A DNA stretch of 64,000 bases. Source: Oncomelania hupensis. Lineage: Eukaryota; Mollusca; Gastropoda; Littorinimorpha; Pomatiopsidae. Positions 47,414 to 58,850 of this stretch are shown here, one piece after another; within the stretch, counting starts at the first letter, position 1; each line of letters begins with the position of its first letter. Location: NCBI GenBank assembly GCA_036898135.1, contig CM072513.1:12675102-12739101 (forward strand). Direction: 5' to 3'. The position numbers and the translations under genes are program-made. The notes beneath the pieces are model-generated. The model was given only the letters and a program-made list of their open reading frames with translations. It did no database searches and was not told the origin of the DNA.

Positions 47414-47840
47414 AATACCTGTACTGGGAATAGTTTGAATCTTTTACGTTTTTATCTTTTGTATCTTGTATTGCATTGTCTTCTGCACAATATATACTAA
47501 CGATAAGCATTTCGCCACTCAACGCTATTTATTTATTTATTACAGGCAATTTCATATAGCGCATGTATTCAACAGCTCCGTGTCTAGTGAAGGTGATTAA
47601 AATCTCGGAAGAGCAGTTGCGTTGTTTTAAGCAACATTTTACAAATATCCATTGGCATTTCCCTGTGCTATCCAATCATTAGATGTTACCTTTCAGCCTG
47701 ACCATAATCCCAATGTGATTAAACTTCTCAGTGACAATAGCTTAGCTTAACATTGTATAGGGAACTCTAAGCATTTCCGATTGAATTTTCGGACGTGTCA
47801 AATAGTAATATTTCTCTGTTATTGTCCAATATGAACAGCA
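47414..47840. other. Unassigned sequence
   Basis: Contains 'catatagcgcatgtattc', reminiscent of L2-type tails. Otherwise nothing recognised. Confidence 0.35.
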
Positions 47841-47844
47841 TTTG

Positions 47845-48050
47845 AGGCTGGATGCATTTGAGTATAAATACAGCATCGAGTGTTGAGGCTTTTGATCATA
47901 CACGCACCATTGAGGCTGGAGGCATTTGAGTATAAATACAGCATCGAGTGTTGAGACTTTTGACCATAAACGCACCATTGAGGCTGGAGGCATTTGAGTA
48001 TAAATACAGCATCGAGTGTTGAGGCTTTTGATTATACACATACAACAATC
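47845..48050. repeat. 68-bp TATA-bearing tandem monomers
   Basis: Three units of 68 bp, each with 'ggcatttgagtataaataca' (a good TATA box), 'gcatcgagtgttgaggcttt' and 'tgatcatacacgcaccatt'. A fragment of the same unit reappears at 49668-49712 beyond a 1.6-kb GC-rich block. The layout resembles tandem promoter monomers or paired terminal repeats of a retroelement. Confidence 0.85.
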
Positions 48051-49715
48051 AATCATACGCTGAACAGCGACAGGCAAGGACGAGCCTGTCAGCCAAGGAC
48101 GAGGTAGTGCAAGCTCCTAGGAGGCTGCCATGCTAGGAGTCTGTCTCTTCGAGCTCCAGCATTTACCATTCGCTGAGGTGTTGGGCAACTACCATCTTGC
48201 CAACCTGCATTTCCACTGCGGCGATTTCCTGTTCAGCTTGCCTAGCCGACCTGCGTTTTCCACTGCGGCGGTTGCCGACCAGCATTTACTACTGCGGCGG
48301 TCCATAGGCTTTTGAGCTCACACCTGCTCACGGAGACGTTCTGACCCACAGACGCCCAGCATTCGGATATGAGGAGGACGCACCGTCGGGGCGGTATGGG
48401 AGCCGAACCGGCGGTGGCAGTACAGAAGTTGAAGCTGCTGACGCGGACTGTGGGTGATCCCGACAGGTCACTCCACCTTAGCTTCAAACTACATCTTCTA
48501 TCTTGTTGGGGTCCTCGGCACTGGGCGTCGGTCGCGTCGCGGGGAAGGGCCCTCCTCGTTGGCTTCCGTCATTACATTACATTACATGATTATTGCTTTA
48601 GGTCCAGCGGACTCTTCCGAGCCAAATCAGGACCGGACAACCCCTGATCCGCATAAAAGATCTGCTGAAACAACCCTAGTGGTAAAACTGAAAGCTCTCC
48701 ACCAGCCAGTCACTTTACAATATAGACATCCCACGCAGGGGACACTGAGGGTGTACTCTAATTTATCGAACCCCCGTTTACAGAAAACAAAATAGAATAC
48801 AAACATCATTATAAATTATCAACAAAACACATACATATAAAATGCCTACATTGCTAAATAATTACATCATAGGAAGCCCTAGTGAGCACCTGGCAGAAAG
48901 CGTCCAGTATTCCCAAGCTGATCCAACAGACCACATACACAAATAAGGAGTCTTGTCCCGGAAGAGTTTTCAAGAAAAAAGGTAGGTGACTGTTCTAGCG
49001 AAGAAGAAGATAGTATAGCAGATTGATAAAACAGAACAGGAATGAGAAAGAGCAAATAAGAAAGACAGCGACAGTGGGAATTTAAAGCACTAAATTTCCA
49101 GAAAGTGGGGATACTATTTATACTGAAACCCCCGGCACCCCAAAGGGGGTTGGCTTCCGTCGTCCCCGGCCCTTATTTGCCCAGTTTCCTTTACTACGAT
49201 TGGGCGACGCCGGGTACCCTGTGGAGATTGGCGACCTCCGGACTACAGGTGTTTCACCGCCAGTGGCATCCTGCGTTCTGCCTACCCACCCTCACGTGGC
49301 TCTGCTTGGCCACCTTCTTGCGGCTTCATCGGCGATTCCCTCTGCGGCCTCCTCGGCTCTCCTCTTCTGGTTTGTCCTTGGCGTCTCGTTTGGCACCCTT
49401 ACGACATTTCTGCGTCGCTTCATGCGCCTACTCATCGGTCTTCTTACCACATCGACCACTCTGCATCATCATGACTTCTTATTCTGCTTGTTGAAGCTGC
49501 CATGTGCGCTCCATCTACATGTGACTTCTTCCTGCATCACGTTTCATTCCTTCAATCCTGCTGTTCCTACTTCATCGGCCCCACGACATCTTATTTCAAC
49601 GAACTTCTTCCATCCAAGTCCCCTATATGCTTATGTGTCCGGGGACGTTAATCTACCTGCCTGCCTGAGGCTTTTGATCATACACGCACCATGGAGGCTG
49701 GGGGTCATAGCTCAT
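48051..49715. other. GC-rich block between 68-bp repeat copies
   Basis: A GC-rich segment in AT-rich surroundings, interrupted by retroposon copy 4. The left part has three degenerate 'gacctgcgttttccactgcggcgg'-like units, of which 'ccactgcggcg' is the conserved part (48205-48300). Open frames include 49200-49742 (+, 180 codons with a non-ATG start, hydrophobic and His/Ser/Pro-rich), but none has a recognised domain. It may be the untranslated leader and body of an unknown retroelement driven by the TATA monomers. Confidence 0.4.
48571..49148 (-). mobile_element. 575-bp retroposon, copy 4
   Basis: Full-length minus-strand copy with a perfect 13-bp target duplication 'gttggcttccgtc' (48558-48570 and 49149-49161). 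The 60-codon frame common to the family is shifted internally here by compensating indels, evidence that it is not maintained as protein. Confidence 0.9.
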
Positions 49716-50404
49716 AAGTGGACAAGAAATTGCCACTGGTAATGTGTGTGTTAATGTCCATTAAGTCAAACACTGCCGGCTATTCAGCTGGACCACTGCA
49801 CGCTCTGTCCGGTGCCAACGATCCTTTAATTGATAAAAATGACTGTTACACACTGTTATTTGCAGGTGTGAAGATCTAACTGTCAATACTTGAGTAATCA
49901 GTATAGGCTGATTATTTTCATGTGTGTGATGTTGGATCACAATGTGCTTATATCAAATACCAATCACTATTTGTCACGAAAATAATACTGTTGGCACTGG
50001 CTTTATCATTATCATCATACGTATTCTATGCTAGTAATCAGCAGTACACGCATTATATATTACATCTAAGATGGTGTTGCTCTCCGTGCGTAGCTGTGCA
50101 TTCTTTGACCCTAGGTTTTCTTGACTTTGTTTCTCCTCCCTTCATGATCATTCCTATTATTATTATCTACAATGTGAAGTGTTTGTTTTAACTGTTTATA
50201 CAATCGATTAGTTCGTTCCTTATCATCATAGTCATTGTCAGCATTATTGTTTTCATCGTTATCATCATCATCATCATCATTATGATCATCGTCATCATTG
50301 TCGTCGTCATCGCATTGTCAGCATCATCATTGCGGTCATTGTTCTTTCATGGTAAATAGTTACTATTCAAAGTGTCGGTCGATTATTGTTCTTTGTATTG
50401 TTAA
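49716..50404. other. Unassigned sequence with (ATC)n
   Basis: Imperfect 'atcatc' and 'gtcatc' triplet repeats at 50215-50340. No gene recognised. Confidence 0.4.
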
Positions 50405-50800
50405 TCTTGGGATTTGCATGGCAGGAGATATGTTTCCAATACAATCCTTTAGATTAATGATTTGCATGGCAGGAGATATGTTTCCAATACAATCCTTTAG
50501 ATTAATGATTTGCATGGCAGGAGATATGTTTCCAATACCATCCTTTAGATTAATGATTTGCATGGCAGGAGATATGTTTCCAATACAATCCTTTAGATTA
50601 ATGATTTGCATGGCAGGAGATATGTTTGCAATACAATCCTTTGGATTAATGATTTGCATGGCAGGAGATATGTTTCCAATACAATCCTTTAGATTAATGA
50701 TTTGCATGGCAGGAGATATGTTTCCAATACAATCCTGTGGATCAATGATTTGCATGGCAGGAGATATGTTTCCAATACAATCCTTTGGATCAATACAATG
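50405..50800. repeat. 48-bp minisatellite
   Basis: Eight units containing 'gatttgcatggcaggagata' and 'tgtttccaatacaatccttt'. The unit is 16 codons, so both strands read through as repeat peptides. Confidence 0.97.
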
Positions 50801-50919
50801 TCTTTTGTCTTTCTTCATGCGTGGTAGACATTGTGCGCTGAACATGTATAACGAATTAGTTCTATTACTCAATGCAATAGTTAGACATCGCTTGCATCTT
50901 TGTATCTCTTACATCGTGT

Positions 50920-51345
50920 GTAGAATGTATCACATATCATCGTGTGTAGAATGTATCACATATCATCGTGTGTATCACATATTATCGTGTGTAGAATGTA
51001 TCACATATCATCGTGTGTAGAATGTATCACATATCATCGTGTGTAGAATGTATCACATATCATCGTGTGTAAAATGTATCACATATCATCGTGTGTAAAA
51101 TGTATCACATATCATCGTGTGTAGAATGTATCACATATTATCGTGTGTAAAATGTATCACATATCATCGTGTGTAGAATGTATCACATATCATCGTGTGT
51201 AAAATGTATCACATATCATCGTGTGTAGAATGTATCACATATTATCGTGTGTAGAATGTATCACATATCACATATTATCGTGTGTAGAATTATCACATAT
51301 CTTGTGTAGAATGCATCACATTTCATCCTGTGTAGAATGTATTAC
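50920..51345. repeat. 26-bp minisatellite
   Basis: About 16 units of 'tcacatatcatcgtgtgtag' plus 'aatgta', with 'attatc' and 'taaaatg' variants. Irregular at the right end. Confidence 0.96.
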
Positions 51346-51577
51346 ATGTTCACTTGTTAGGAGACGCGTGGCTGACCTCGTGTGTTGAACGTGCAAGAGT
51401 GAACTGGTAACAGGATTGACAGTGTATAAAGGGTGACGTCACACATCCTTTTGCAAGCACGTGACATGTAACACCGTGACTTGATTTGAGGGCTGCATGC
51501 ACTTAGTTCTGCTTGTTACACCATTGGTCACACTCAGCTGGAGCCTACATCCACACAGCGTGGCTGAGACGTTTAGA

Positions 51578-51790
51578 GGGGCCGGGTAGCTCAGTTGGTA
51601 AGAGCGTCTTGCTAGTAACCGAAAGGTCGCCGGTTCGAATCCCGGATTGGTCAACGTGTGATCATATTATTTTCCCCTTTACCAACAACTGGCCCGCTGG
51701 TGTCAGTATAAATCGGTCCAGTAGTCACCTATATGCGAAAGTGTCGTGTGACTATAATCTACAAACAACGACGTTTAGCAATGGAGACAG
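51578..51790 (+). mobile_element. tRNA-Thr-like SINE
   Basis: The head 'ggccgggtagctcagttggt', anticodon-loop-like 'ctagtaa' (AGT, Thr) and B-box 'ggttcgaatcccgg' sit at tRNA spacing. Acceptor and T-stem pairing is imperfect, so this is not a working tRNA gene. About 130 bases of unrelated body follow, ending in an 'acagacagacag' tract. Confidence 0.75.
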
Positions 51791-51832
51791 ACAGACAGAC
51801 AGACAGACCGGTGGACTTAACACTGCAACAGT

Positions 51833-52225
51833 AGTAAGACAATAGTGGTACCATAATCTGTCTATTATTATTGATGTTGTTGATGTAAGACAATAGTGGT
51901 ACCATAATCTGTCTATTATTGATGTTGTTGATGTAAGACAATAGTGGTACCATAATCTGTCTATTATTGATGATGTTGATGTAAGACAATAGTGGGTACC
52001 ATAATCTGTCTATTATTGATGTTGTTGATGTAAGACAATAGTGGTACCATAATCTGTCTATTATTGATGTTGTTGATGTAAGACAATAGTGGTACCATAA
52101 CCTGTTTATTATTGATGTTGTTGATGTAAGACAATAGTGGTACCATAATCTGTCTATTATTGATGTTGTTGATGTAAGACAATAGTGGTACCATAATCTG
52201 TCTATTATTGATGATGTTGATGCAG
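51833..52225. repeat. 48-bp minisatellite
   Basis: Eight units containing 'gtaagacaatagtggtacca' and 'taatctgtctattattgatg'. One carries an extra G and one an extra ATT. Confidence 0.97.
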
Positions 52226-52480
52226 TGCTGGGACTGTTATTAGCGGACTGAAGTGACGTGACGCTGCCAAGCGCACCCCGATACTAGCCTACTCTCTGAC
52301 ACACAGTTAGTGCAATCTCCAGTACGGGCCATAAATGGATTGAGCCCCTTCCAAATCATAAAAGACAACAATCGAATTAGGCCTACTTTTCCGCCTAAAT
52401 GCCAGATGCGGGAAAACTAAGCGTCTTTGTACGAAACTTTCCTAGTGTATAGTGCTTGGTGTGCAGTGTTTGGTATATAG
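52226..52480. other. Unassigned sequence with local duplication
   Basis: Near 52445-52490 short 'agtgcttggtgtgcagtg' and 'tatatagtgttt' words repeat. The same words resume after retroposon copy 5 (53091-53125), showing that copy 5 landed in a small tandem repeat. Confidence 0.5.
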
Positions 52481-52490
52481 TGTTTCTTGG

Positions 52491-53080
52491 TTACATTACA
52501 TTACATTATTGTTGTTTTAGGTCCAGCGGACTCTTCCGAGCCAAATCAGGACCGGACAACCCCCAATCCGCATAAAAGATCTGCCGAAACAACCCTAGTG
52601 GGAAAACCGAAAGGTCTCCACCAGCCAGTCACTTTACAATAAAGACATCCCACGCAGGGGACGGCTGAGGCTTCACCCCAACTTATCGAACCCCTGTTTA
52701 CAAAAACAAAATAGAATACAAACATCATTATAAATTATCAACAAAACACATACATATAAAATGCCTACATTGCTAAATAATAACATCATAGGAAGCCCTA
52801 GTGACCACCTGGCAGAAAGCGTCCAATATTCCCAAGCTGATCCAACAGACCTCATACACAAATAAGGAGTCTTGTCCCGGAAGAGTTTTCAAGAAAAAAG
52901 GTAGGAGACTGGTCTAGCGAAGAAGACGATAGTATAGCAGATTGATAGAACAAAGCAGGAATGAAAAAGAGCAAATGAGAAAGACAGCGACAGTGGGAAT
53001 TTAAAGCACTAAATTTCCAGAAAGTGGGGATACTATTTATACTGAAACCCCCGGCACCCCAACGGGGGGAGGGGGGGGGG
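52491..53080 (-). mobile_element. 575-bp retroposon, copy 5
   Basis: Full-length minus-strand copy with a perfect 10-bp target duplication 'tgtttcttgg' (52481-52490 and 53081-53090). The 5' end carries an expanded G/C run (C on the element strand), longer than the five-base run in other copies. Confidence 0.9.
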
Positions 53081-53219
53081 TGTTTCTTGGTGCAGTGCTT
53101 GGTATATAGTGCTTGGTGTATAACGATGATGATTTGTACAACAACGGGACGAAAGCGCCGCGGCCATATTGTCGTTCTCTTGCTTGTTGGACTGTTTTGT
53201 ACCCTACTACCAACGCCTT

Positions 53220-53345
53220 TTGGCTGTGTGTGATGTGAGGATGATGGTGAGGATGATGGTGATGATGATGGTAGTGGTGGTGTTGGTGGTGTATAGTAGT
53301 AATGGTGGGGATGATGATGATGATGTTGACGACGATGAAGTTGTG
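53220..53345. repeat. (GATGGT)/(GATGAT) triplet-rich tract
   Basis: Imperfect GAT/GGT repeats on the plus strand, giving Met/Val-rich and His/Pro/Ser-rich frames that are artefacts. Confidence 0.8.
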
Positions 53346-53393
53346 TTTTTCCCCACACCGTAAGAAGTTTTTTCATTAAATCTCAGTTTTTCA

Positions 53394-53397
<4 letters not shown>

Positions 53398-53464
<67 letters not shown>

Positions 53465-53480
53465 ACTCTCTCTCTCACTC
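53398..53480. repeat. (CT)n microsatellite
   Basis: About 40 CT units with a few CTCA interruptions at the right end. Confidence 0.97.
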
Positions 53481-53489
53481 TTGGTCTGT

Positions 53490-54232
53490 ATCTCTTAAAC
53501 GATGTTTTGATTCTTATGGATTCTCTCATGTTTGGCTAAATGGAGGGGTGGGAAATGAAAAAATATTTCTGAAGGTTTTAAAGCAGCGAATGATTGATTG
53601 CTATAGACAAGATTGGCACAATAAGCTAACCGATAGTGATCGTATTGCCACTTATCGCTCCTTTAAATCTGTATTAAAATCTGAGCAATATTTGACAGAT
53701 ATTACTATAGCTAAATTTAGATACGTATTTTGTAAGATTCCGCTTGGGCATAAATGAACTGAATGTAAATAAGAGATACTCAAATGCATCTAAGTTATGT
53801 CCCTTTTGTGAAGAAATAGAAAATGAATCACATTTTCTATTTTACTGCCCAAAATACAAAGATTTGCGTGCAAAATATGTTTTGAAATATATAGAAAATG
53901 TCCCGAATGCTTCTTTGAAATTGTTGATGCAAAATGATAATACTGAAGCTATGCGTTCCTTAGCTATGTTTATTTTCTACGCGTTAAAACTCAGAGAAAA
54001 CGTTTTGAGTAGTTTTACCTGCCCACCATAAATAAATAACTTTAGTGTGTGACATGCGTTTTTTGTTATTCTAAGCTATATGCGTCGATACTGAAAGCAT
54101 ATACATCGATGTATGTGCATCTATGTATATTGCTATGTTTTGTTGTTAAATAGTTGCCTTGATCTCTTGCAGATAGACTGGTGGTCTTGCAATAAAATTT
54201 AATTTCAATTTCAATTTCAATTTTCAATTTCA

Positions 54233-54236
<4 letters not shown>
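53490..54236 (+). pseudogene. C-terminal end of a second LINE family
   Basis: The frame begins inside the element ('FDSYGFSHVWLNGGVGNEKI'), continues through 'DWHNKLTDSDRIATYRSFKS' and 'KFRYVFCKIPLG', then shifts by one base near 53745 to 'INELNVNKRYSNASKLCPFC', 'NESHFLFYCPKYKDLR' and an end at 54029. The C-x2-C...H-x4-C knuckle and surrounding words are characteristic of the C-terminus of a LINE polyprotein group common in corals and molluscs. The RT and endonuclease are absent (5' truncation). The 3' end 'caataaaatttaatttcaat' carries an (AATTTC)n tail. Inactive. Confidence 0.75.
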
Positions 54237-54271
<35 letters not shown>

Positions 54272-54300
54272 TAAATAAATAAATAAATAAATAAATAAAT
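54237..54300. repeat. (CT)n and (AAAT)n
   Basis: CT tract followed by AAAT units, adjoining the LINE tail. Confidence 0.95.
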
Positions 54301-54950
54301 ACATAAATAGGCCTGATCACAGAAAACCGAAAGTCCTTGGGTTTTAGACGCGATCAGAACAAAAAGCTAAAATGTTGCGATGACACGTGAAGCAGGCGGA
54401 CTGTTGGAGAAGCACTGGTGTGAGTTGTGATGCTGTGAAGTTTACAAAGCGCGGTTTTCAATGCGTGCTGACGTAAATGTTTAATAGCAGTTAAGGGGGC
54501 TCGAGGTTTTGTGTGAATAGAGATCCAGTTACTACTTCCATGAAAAAAAGTCAAGATTTTCATTTCTGGAAAGAAGAATGAGATGTTAGCGATGTTGATT
54601 TTGGCGGCGGTCGTGGTAGTGGTGGTGGTGGTGGCGTTTATAAGCATATAAGTCGACTGCAGTTCTTATGACTAGAGATGAAGTTGTAATGTCCATTTAA
54701 AAAGTGAGACTTAGGACGAGTTTGTTTAAAACTTTGGTGGTGGTTTCAGGGGTAGTGGAGGTAGTGGTGACGTTGCAGTAGCCTACCATGACGTTATACA
54801 GCGAGTTGGCTTTTCACCTCTGATGAGGCATTTAGCGAAATACGTGTCATCAGAACACTCTAGGCTGCTGCGTTGTACCTCCTTTATTTCTTCTTCTATC
54901 GCGTCTTCTTATATTATACATTGCGTGTGTCTTCCAAACATTGCCTGAAT
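54301..54950. other. Unassigned sequence
   Basis: A short (GTG)n patch lies at 54615-54635. No gene recognised. Confidence 0.35.
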
Positions 54951-54954
54951 CTTT

Positions 54955-55565
54955 CAACATGTTATACATTGCACGAGTCTTCCAACATGTTATACATTGC
55001 CTGTGTCTTCCTACATGTTATACATTGCCTGTGTCTTCCTACATGTTATACATTGCCGGTGTCTTCCAACATGTTATACATTGCCGGTGTCTTCCAACAT
55101 GTTATACATTGCCTGTGTCTTCTTACATGTTATACATTGCCTGTGTCTTCCAACATGTTATACATTGCCTGTGTCTTCCAACATGTTATACATTGCCTGT
55201 GTCTTCCTACATGTTATACAGTACATTGCCTGTGTCTACATGTTATACATTGCCTGTGTCTACATGTTATACATTGCCTGTGTCTACATGTTATACATTG
55301 CCTGTGTCTGCATGTTATACATCTACATGTTATACATTGCCTGTGTTTACATGTTATACATTGCCTGTGTCTGCATGTTATACATTGCCTGTGTCTACAT
55401 GCTATACATTGCCTGTGTCTGCATGTTATACATCTACATGTTATACATTGCCTGTGTTTACATGTTATACATTGCCTGTGTCTGCATGTTATACATTGCC
55501 TGTGTCTACATGTTATACATTGCCTGTGTCTACATGTTATACATTGCCTGTGTCTACATGTTATC
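54955..55565. repeat. 28/24-bp minisatellite with internal higher-order unit
   Basis: The left part has about nine 28-bp units ('aacatgttatacattgcctg' plus 'tgtcttcc'). The right part has 24-bp units ('tacatgttatacattgcctg' plus 'tgtc'). In the right part a multi-unit block beginning 'catctacatgttatacattg' repeats with a period of 111 bp (55320 and 55431). All three forward frames stay open because no stop lies in any phase of the unit; these frames are artefacts. Confidence 0.96.
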
Positions 55566-56924
55566 TTTGCTTTTCAGTTTCGCACAATCTCTCCCGCTCC
55601 GTTTTTGTTTTTCCTGATTTGGGCCACTTTCGGCCAGCGTATAATACATGCACATAGCTTGTTATTGCTCTGCTGCCCGGCTTGGCCACCGGAGGTGATT
55701 GTGGGTTGTTTCTTTTCAACACAGCAGGGCACCCGCGACACTGAATACCTTCAACAGCGGGATTCCACACTTTACTGTTTAGGACAGCAGTGGATGATAT
55801 TGGTCACCCAGGCGTGCAGAAACGCTTACAGGGATTAGAAAGCATAGATCTACACTTTTCAACATACATTTTCATAACAGCGATTTTATTTAAATAATAT
55901 TTTCATTTCTGACACCATAATCACAGTAGATTGGTATGTCGTAAAGTAGAATGAGCGACTTTGTTTACGTGCCACGAAGGCGACAAGAGAATTATTAAGC
56001 TGTATTTTAGGCAGCAACACCTCTTCCCTGTTTCCAAATACGAACGCTAATAAAAGTGTACAGAATGTTCACTACGATGAAGGTGATAGTCAACAGACTG
56101 AAGAAGAAGAGGAGAAATGGCATTAATATTATGCAGACAAGAGTGGTCTCCCGCCATCTCTAGGCGTCCAGCCAGTCCCCAACAACGCAGTTTGTCCAGC
56201 CACTACCCTTAAACCATCCCATAGTCACATCCCGTCCGACACCCCTTCTTCCCTCCCCCCCCCACCCTCCCTCCCATTCCAACATGGACTGTATTTATTT
56301 TATAAAGAAAGTTCTAGTGAAACTCAATAATGTGATACTCGCTGTTAAATCCAGCGCCTTTAACGTACAACTGATGCAACACTGATAGCACTTTGAGGAA
56401 AGTCTCCAATCGCTAGGTAGAAGGAATTTCAATGAAATTGGGAATAGCCCGCGCCAGGAAAAAAGGATTGGTCTTCCGTGATTCATTGCGGCCTTGTTGT
56501 TAGAGCTTGGACGATCAAGATGGAGTAATGAAGCCCTACAGATTGATCCACCGCCCCCTCCAGCCCTTCCCCCCCCCCCCCCCCCCAGCCGCCCTGGCCA
56601 CAACCCCAAGAAGGTCCATTGTCAACACATCTTGATCATCTCAGATACGTAGACCGTTTTGGGTGTTTACTGTCGATGACAGTACAGTGCATGAACCAGA
56701 GGGAGACAAAATGCATGACTATGTCTTAGAATAATATATATCATTTTATTTGTCTCCGATCTTTTTGCCGACCAAATTCACAAACAGGGCTAAAGTCCTT
56801 TGTTTGCTTATAGTAGTCCAAGTGGTCATTTCACATTCAAAAGCGACGTCCGTTAGGCCGATTTTGATATTTGATACAAACAACATTATCTCTGTTGTTT
56901 TTGTGGATGTTACCATTGTAAAGG
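55566..56924. other. Unassigned sequence
   Basis: C-runs lie at 56256-56264 and 56571-56586. No gene or element recognised. A 104-codon minus frame (56295-56609) has a Gly-rich low-complexity start and no domain. Confidence 0.35.
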
Positions 56925-57040
56925 TGGAGCTATTAGCAATGTAAAGATGGAGATATTAGCATTGTAAAGGTGGAGCTATTAGCAATGTAAAGATGGAGCT
57001 ATTAGCATTGTAAAGGTGGAGCTATTAGCATTGTAAAGAT
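56925..57040. repeat. ~24-bp minisatellite
   Basis: Five units of 'gtaaaggtggagctattagc' plus 'aat/att', with g/a variation. Confidence 0.93.
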
Positions 57041-57689
57041 GGAACTGACATACACAGACTATAATAAAATGAAACGAAAATATAGTCCCCATTTGATCAA
57101 AACCACACAAACAGGCGGGCAAAGATATTTTTACATACTCGGAGCCCCACCAAATAGACGATCGTTCCATTTCAAAACTCTTCCACGTCGTTCATAACTG
57201 ACCACCCCATTCTACACACAGATTTTGAAGCTTTTGCAGGCGGCTAAAGCAGTAGAGGGCGAAAGACAGAATCCTTTTTCAAGCTATGTATCCAACATTC
57301 GGTCAGCACCAGGTACGTGTGTACACTTGGCATTTTTAACTAAGTGCAGGATTCAAAGTGTACACATAGGGTGTCTCGTGGGTCAGTTTCCCTAGTTTGG
57401 TCAGCAGGTGACCATCGTTGGTCATAAATTAAGCTACAAAGACAACGTATGTATTTCCGGTCCACTCCGCATCACTATCAGTGAAGACAATGAAATAGCG
57501 TTGTCTCGCTCAGTTAATTCACAACAAGGCCTTGAAGCATGTTCGTCACGCACCGCTGCGTTAATCTGTTGGGCGCCTGTAGTTTAAGGACATAAGCCAT
57601 TTACTGCTGTAGCAGAGGACCTTATAACCCTCGGACATGAAGTTTACATTTCATATTCGCAGCAAAAGTCAGATACAGTGTGAATTAGC
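57041..57689. other. Unassigned sequence
   Basis: Nothing recognised. Confidence 0.35.
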
Positions 57690-58019
57690 GAACGTTGTGG
57701 CCAAGTGGTCTAAGGCGGGACTAACTTGCCTTGTCCACAAGCCAGAAGCCAATGGCGCCTGACAGGTGTGGGTTCGAGCCAGCATCTGGGCGTTATGTTT
57801 CTCCGAATATTATTTACTTTCGACTCGGGCAACGTCTCGGGGGTTTTCTCCGGGTACTCCGGTTCCCCCCCCCCCCCAGCAAAAATTTCAAAACATTCAC
57901 AAATAATGTTAGGTAGGTAGGGTGTGGGCGCGCCACTGGTTGCGACTACTCCTTCCCCGGGGTAGGCGACCCAGAGTTTCCCGATAGAAAAGGATAATAA
58001 ACTACGGCCAAAAAAAAAA
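57690..58019 (+). mobile_element. tRNA-Leu-derived SINE, copy 3 (most complete)
   Basis: A-box 'tggccaagtggtctaaggc', B-box 'gggttcgagcc', core 'ttttctccgggtactccgg', 'gggcgcgccactggttgcga', 'aggataataaactacggcc' and a poly(A) tail at 58010-58019. About 330 bp. The central core recurs in the tRNA-Arg SINE at 61.8 kb. That suggests a shared central domain as in the MetaSINE superfamily, but the name is from memory and unverified. Confidence 0.87.
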
Positions 58020-58054
58020 TTATCCTCCTTTTTTGGGTGTGCAATGTTGCTATT

Positions 58055-58285
58055 GGTCTAAAGGTCTGTCGTAATTGAAAAGTTCCTGGAGGTTCAACAA
58101 CCTTTTTTTTTTTTTTTTTTTTTTTTAATTTATGTTCTTAGATCCCGAATCTAGTTTCCTGAACCTCTTTCCCAAAAAATCCCCACATTCTTCAACCTTT
58201 TGAAAAAAAAAAAAGGTTCAGGAATCTAGGTTCTGGATCTGAGAATCTCGAAACAAAGGTTGGTGAACCTGCAGGAGGTCTTTAG
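58055..58285. mobile_element. Foldback element
   Basis: The two halves are inverted repeats. 'gtctaaaggtct' pairs with the end 'aggtctttagac', 'ggaggttcaacaacc' with 'ggttggtgaacctgc', and 'gatcccgaatctagtttcct' with 'aggaatctaggttctggatc'. Poly(T) and poly(A) tracts at 58102-58126 and 58203-58214 also pair partly. The arms are about 90 bases, imperfect, with a short centre near 58170-58190. Confidence 0.75.
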
Positions 58286-58449
58286 ACGCACTTTAAAACC
58301 GTGTTGTTTTAGACGGGAGTTAGAGTCTCCTCTCTGAAAATCCTTACGGGAAGAGAGGGGACTATAAACTGATAAACAAACAAAACGGGAGTTAGGCCTA
58401 TTCTATACGCCCATCAATAGCAAATGAGTTACCACGACCGCCTCATTTC

Positions 58450-58850
58450 ACAGAGATAGAGTTTTATCATACAGGCCATCTTACATAGATAAGAGTTTTA
58501 TCTTACAAACCATCTTACATAGAGTTTTATCTTACAGACCATCTTACATAGATAAAAGTTTTATCTTACAGACCATCTTACATAGAGTTTTATCTTACAG
58601 ACCATCTTACATAGATAAGAGTTTTATCTTACAGACCATCTTATATAGATAGAATTTTATCTCACAGACCATCTTACAGAGATAGTTTTATCTCACAGAC
58701 CATCTTAAACAGATAGTTTTATCTTACAGACCATCTTACATAGAGTCTTACAGAGATAGAGTTTTATCTTACAGACCATCTTATAGAGATAGTTTTATCT
58801 GACACACCATCTTACATAGAGTTTCATCTTAACAGACCATCTTACACGGC
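58450..58850. repeat. Degenerate 'gttttatcttacagaccatc' minisatellite
   Basis: About ten irregular units (roughly 29-40 bases) of 'gttttatcttacagaccatc' plus 'ttacatagat(aga)'. The unit length varies through loss of 'gataga' words. Confidence 0.9.

Noticed and set aside
49200..49742. 180-codon hydrophobic frame
   Set aside because: Starts at a non-ATG codon, is composition-biased and has no family match that I can recognise. Kept only as part of the unassigned GC-rich block.
51578..51655. Functional tRNA-Thr gene
   Set aside because: A and B boxes are good, but acceptor, anticodon and T stems contain several mismatches and a SINE body follows.
54873..55838. 321-, 238- and 206-codon frames open in three phases
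   Set aside because: All derive from the 28/24-bp array. Simultaneous openness in every phase shows a lack of stops, not coding.
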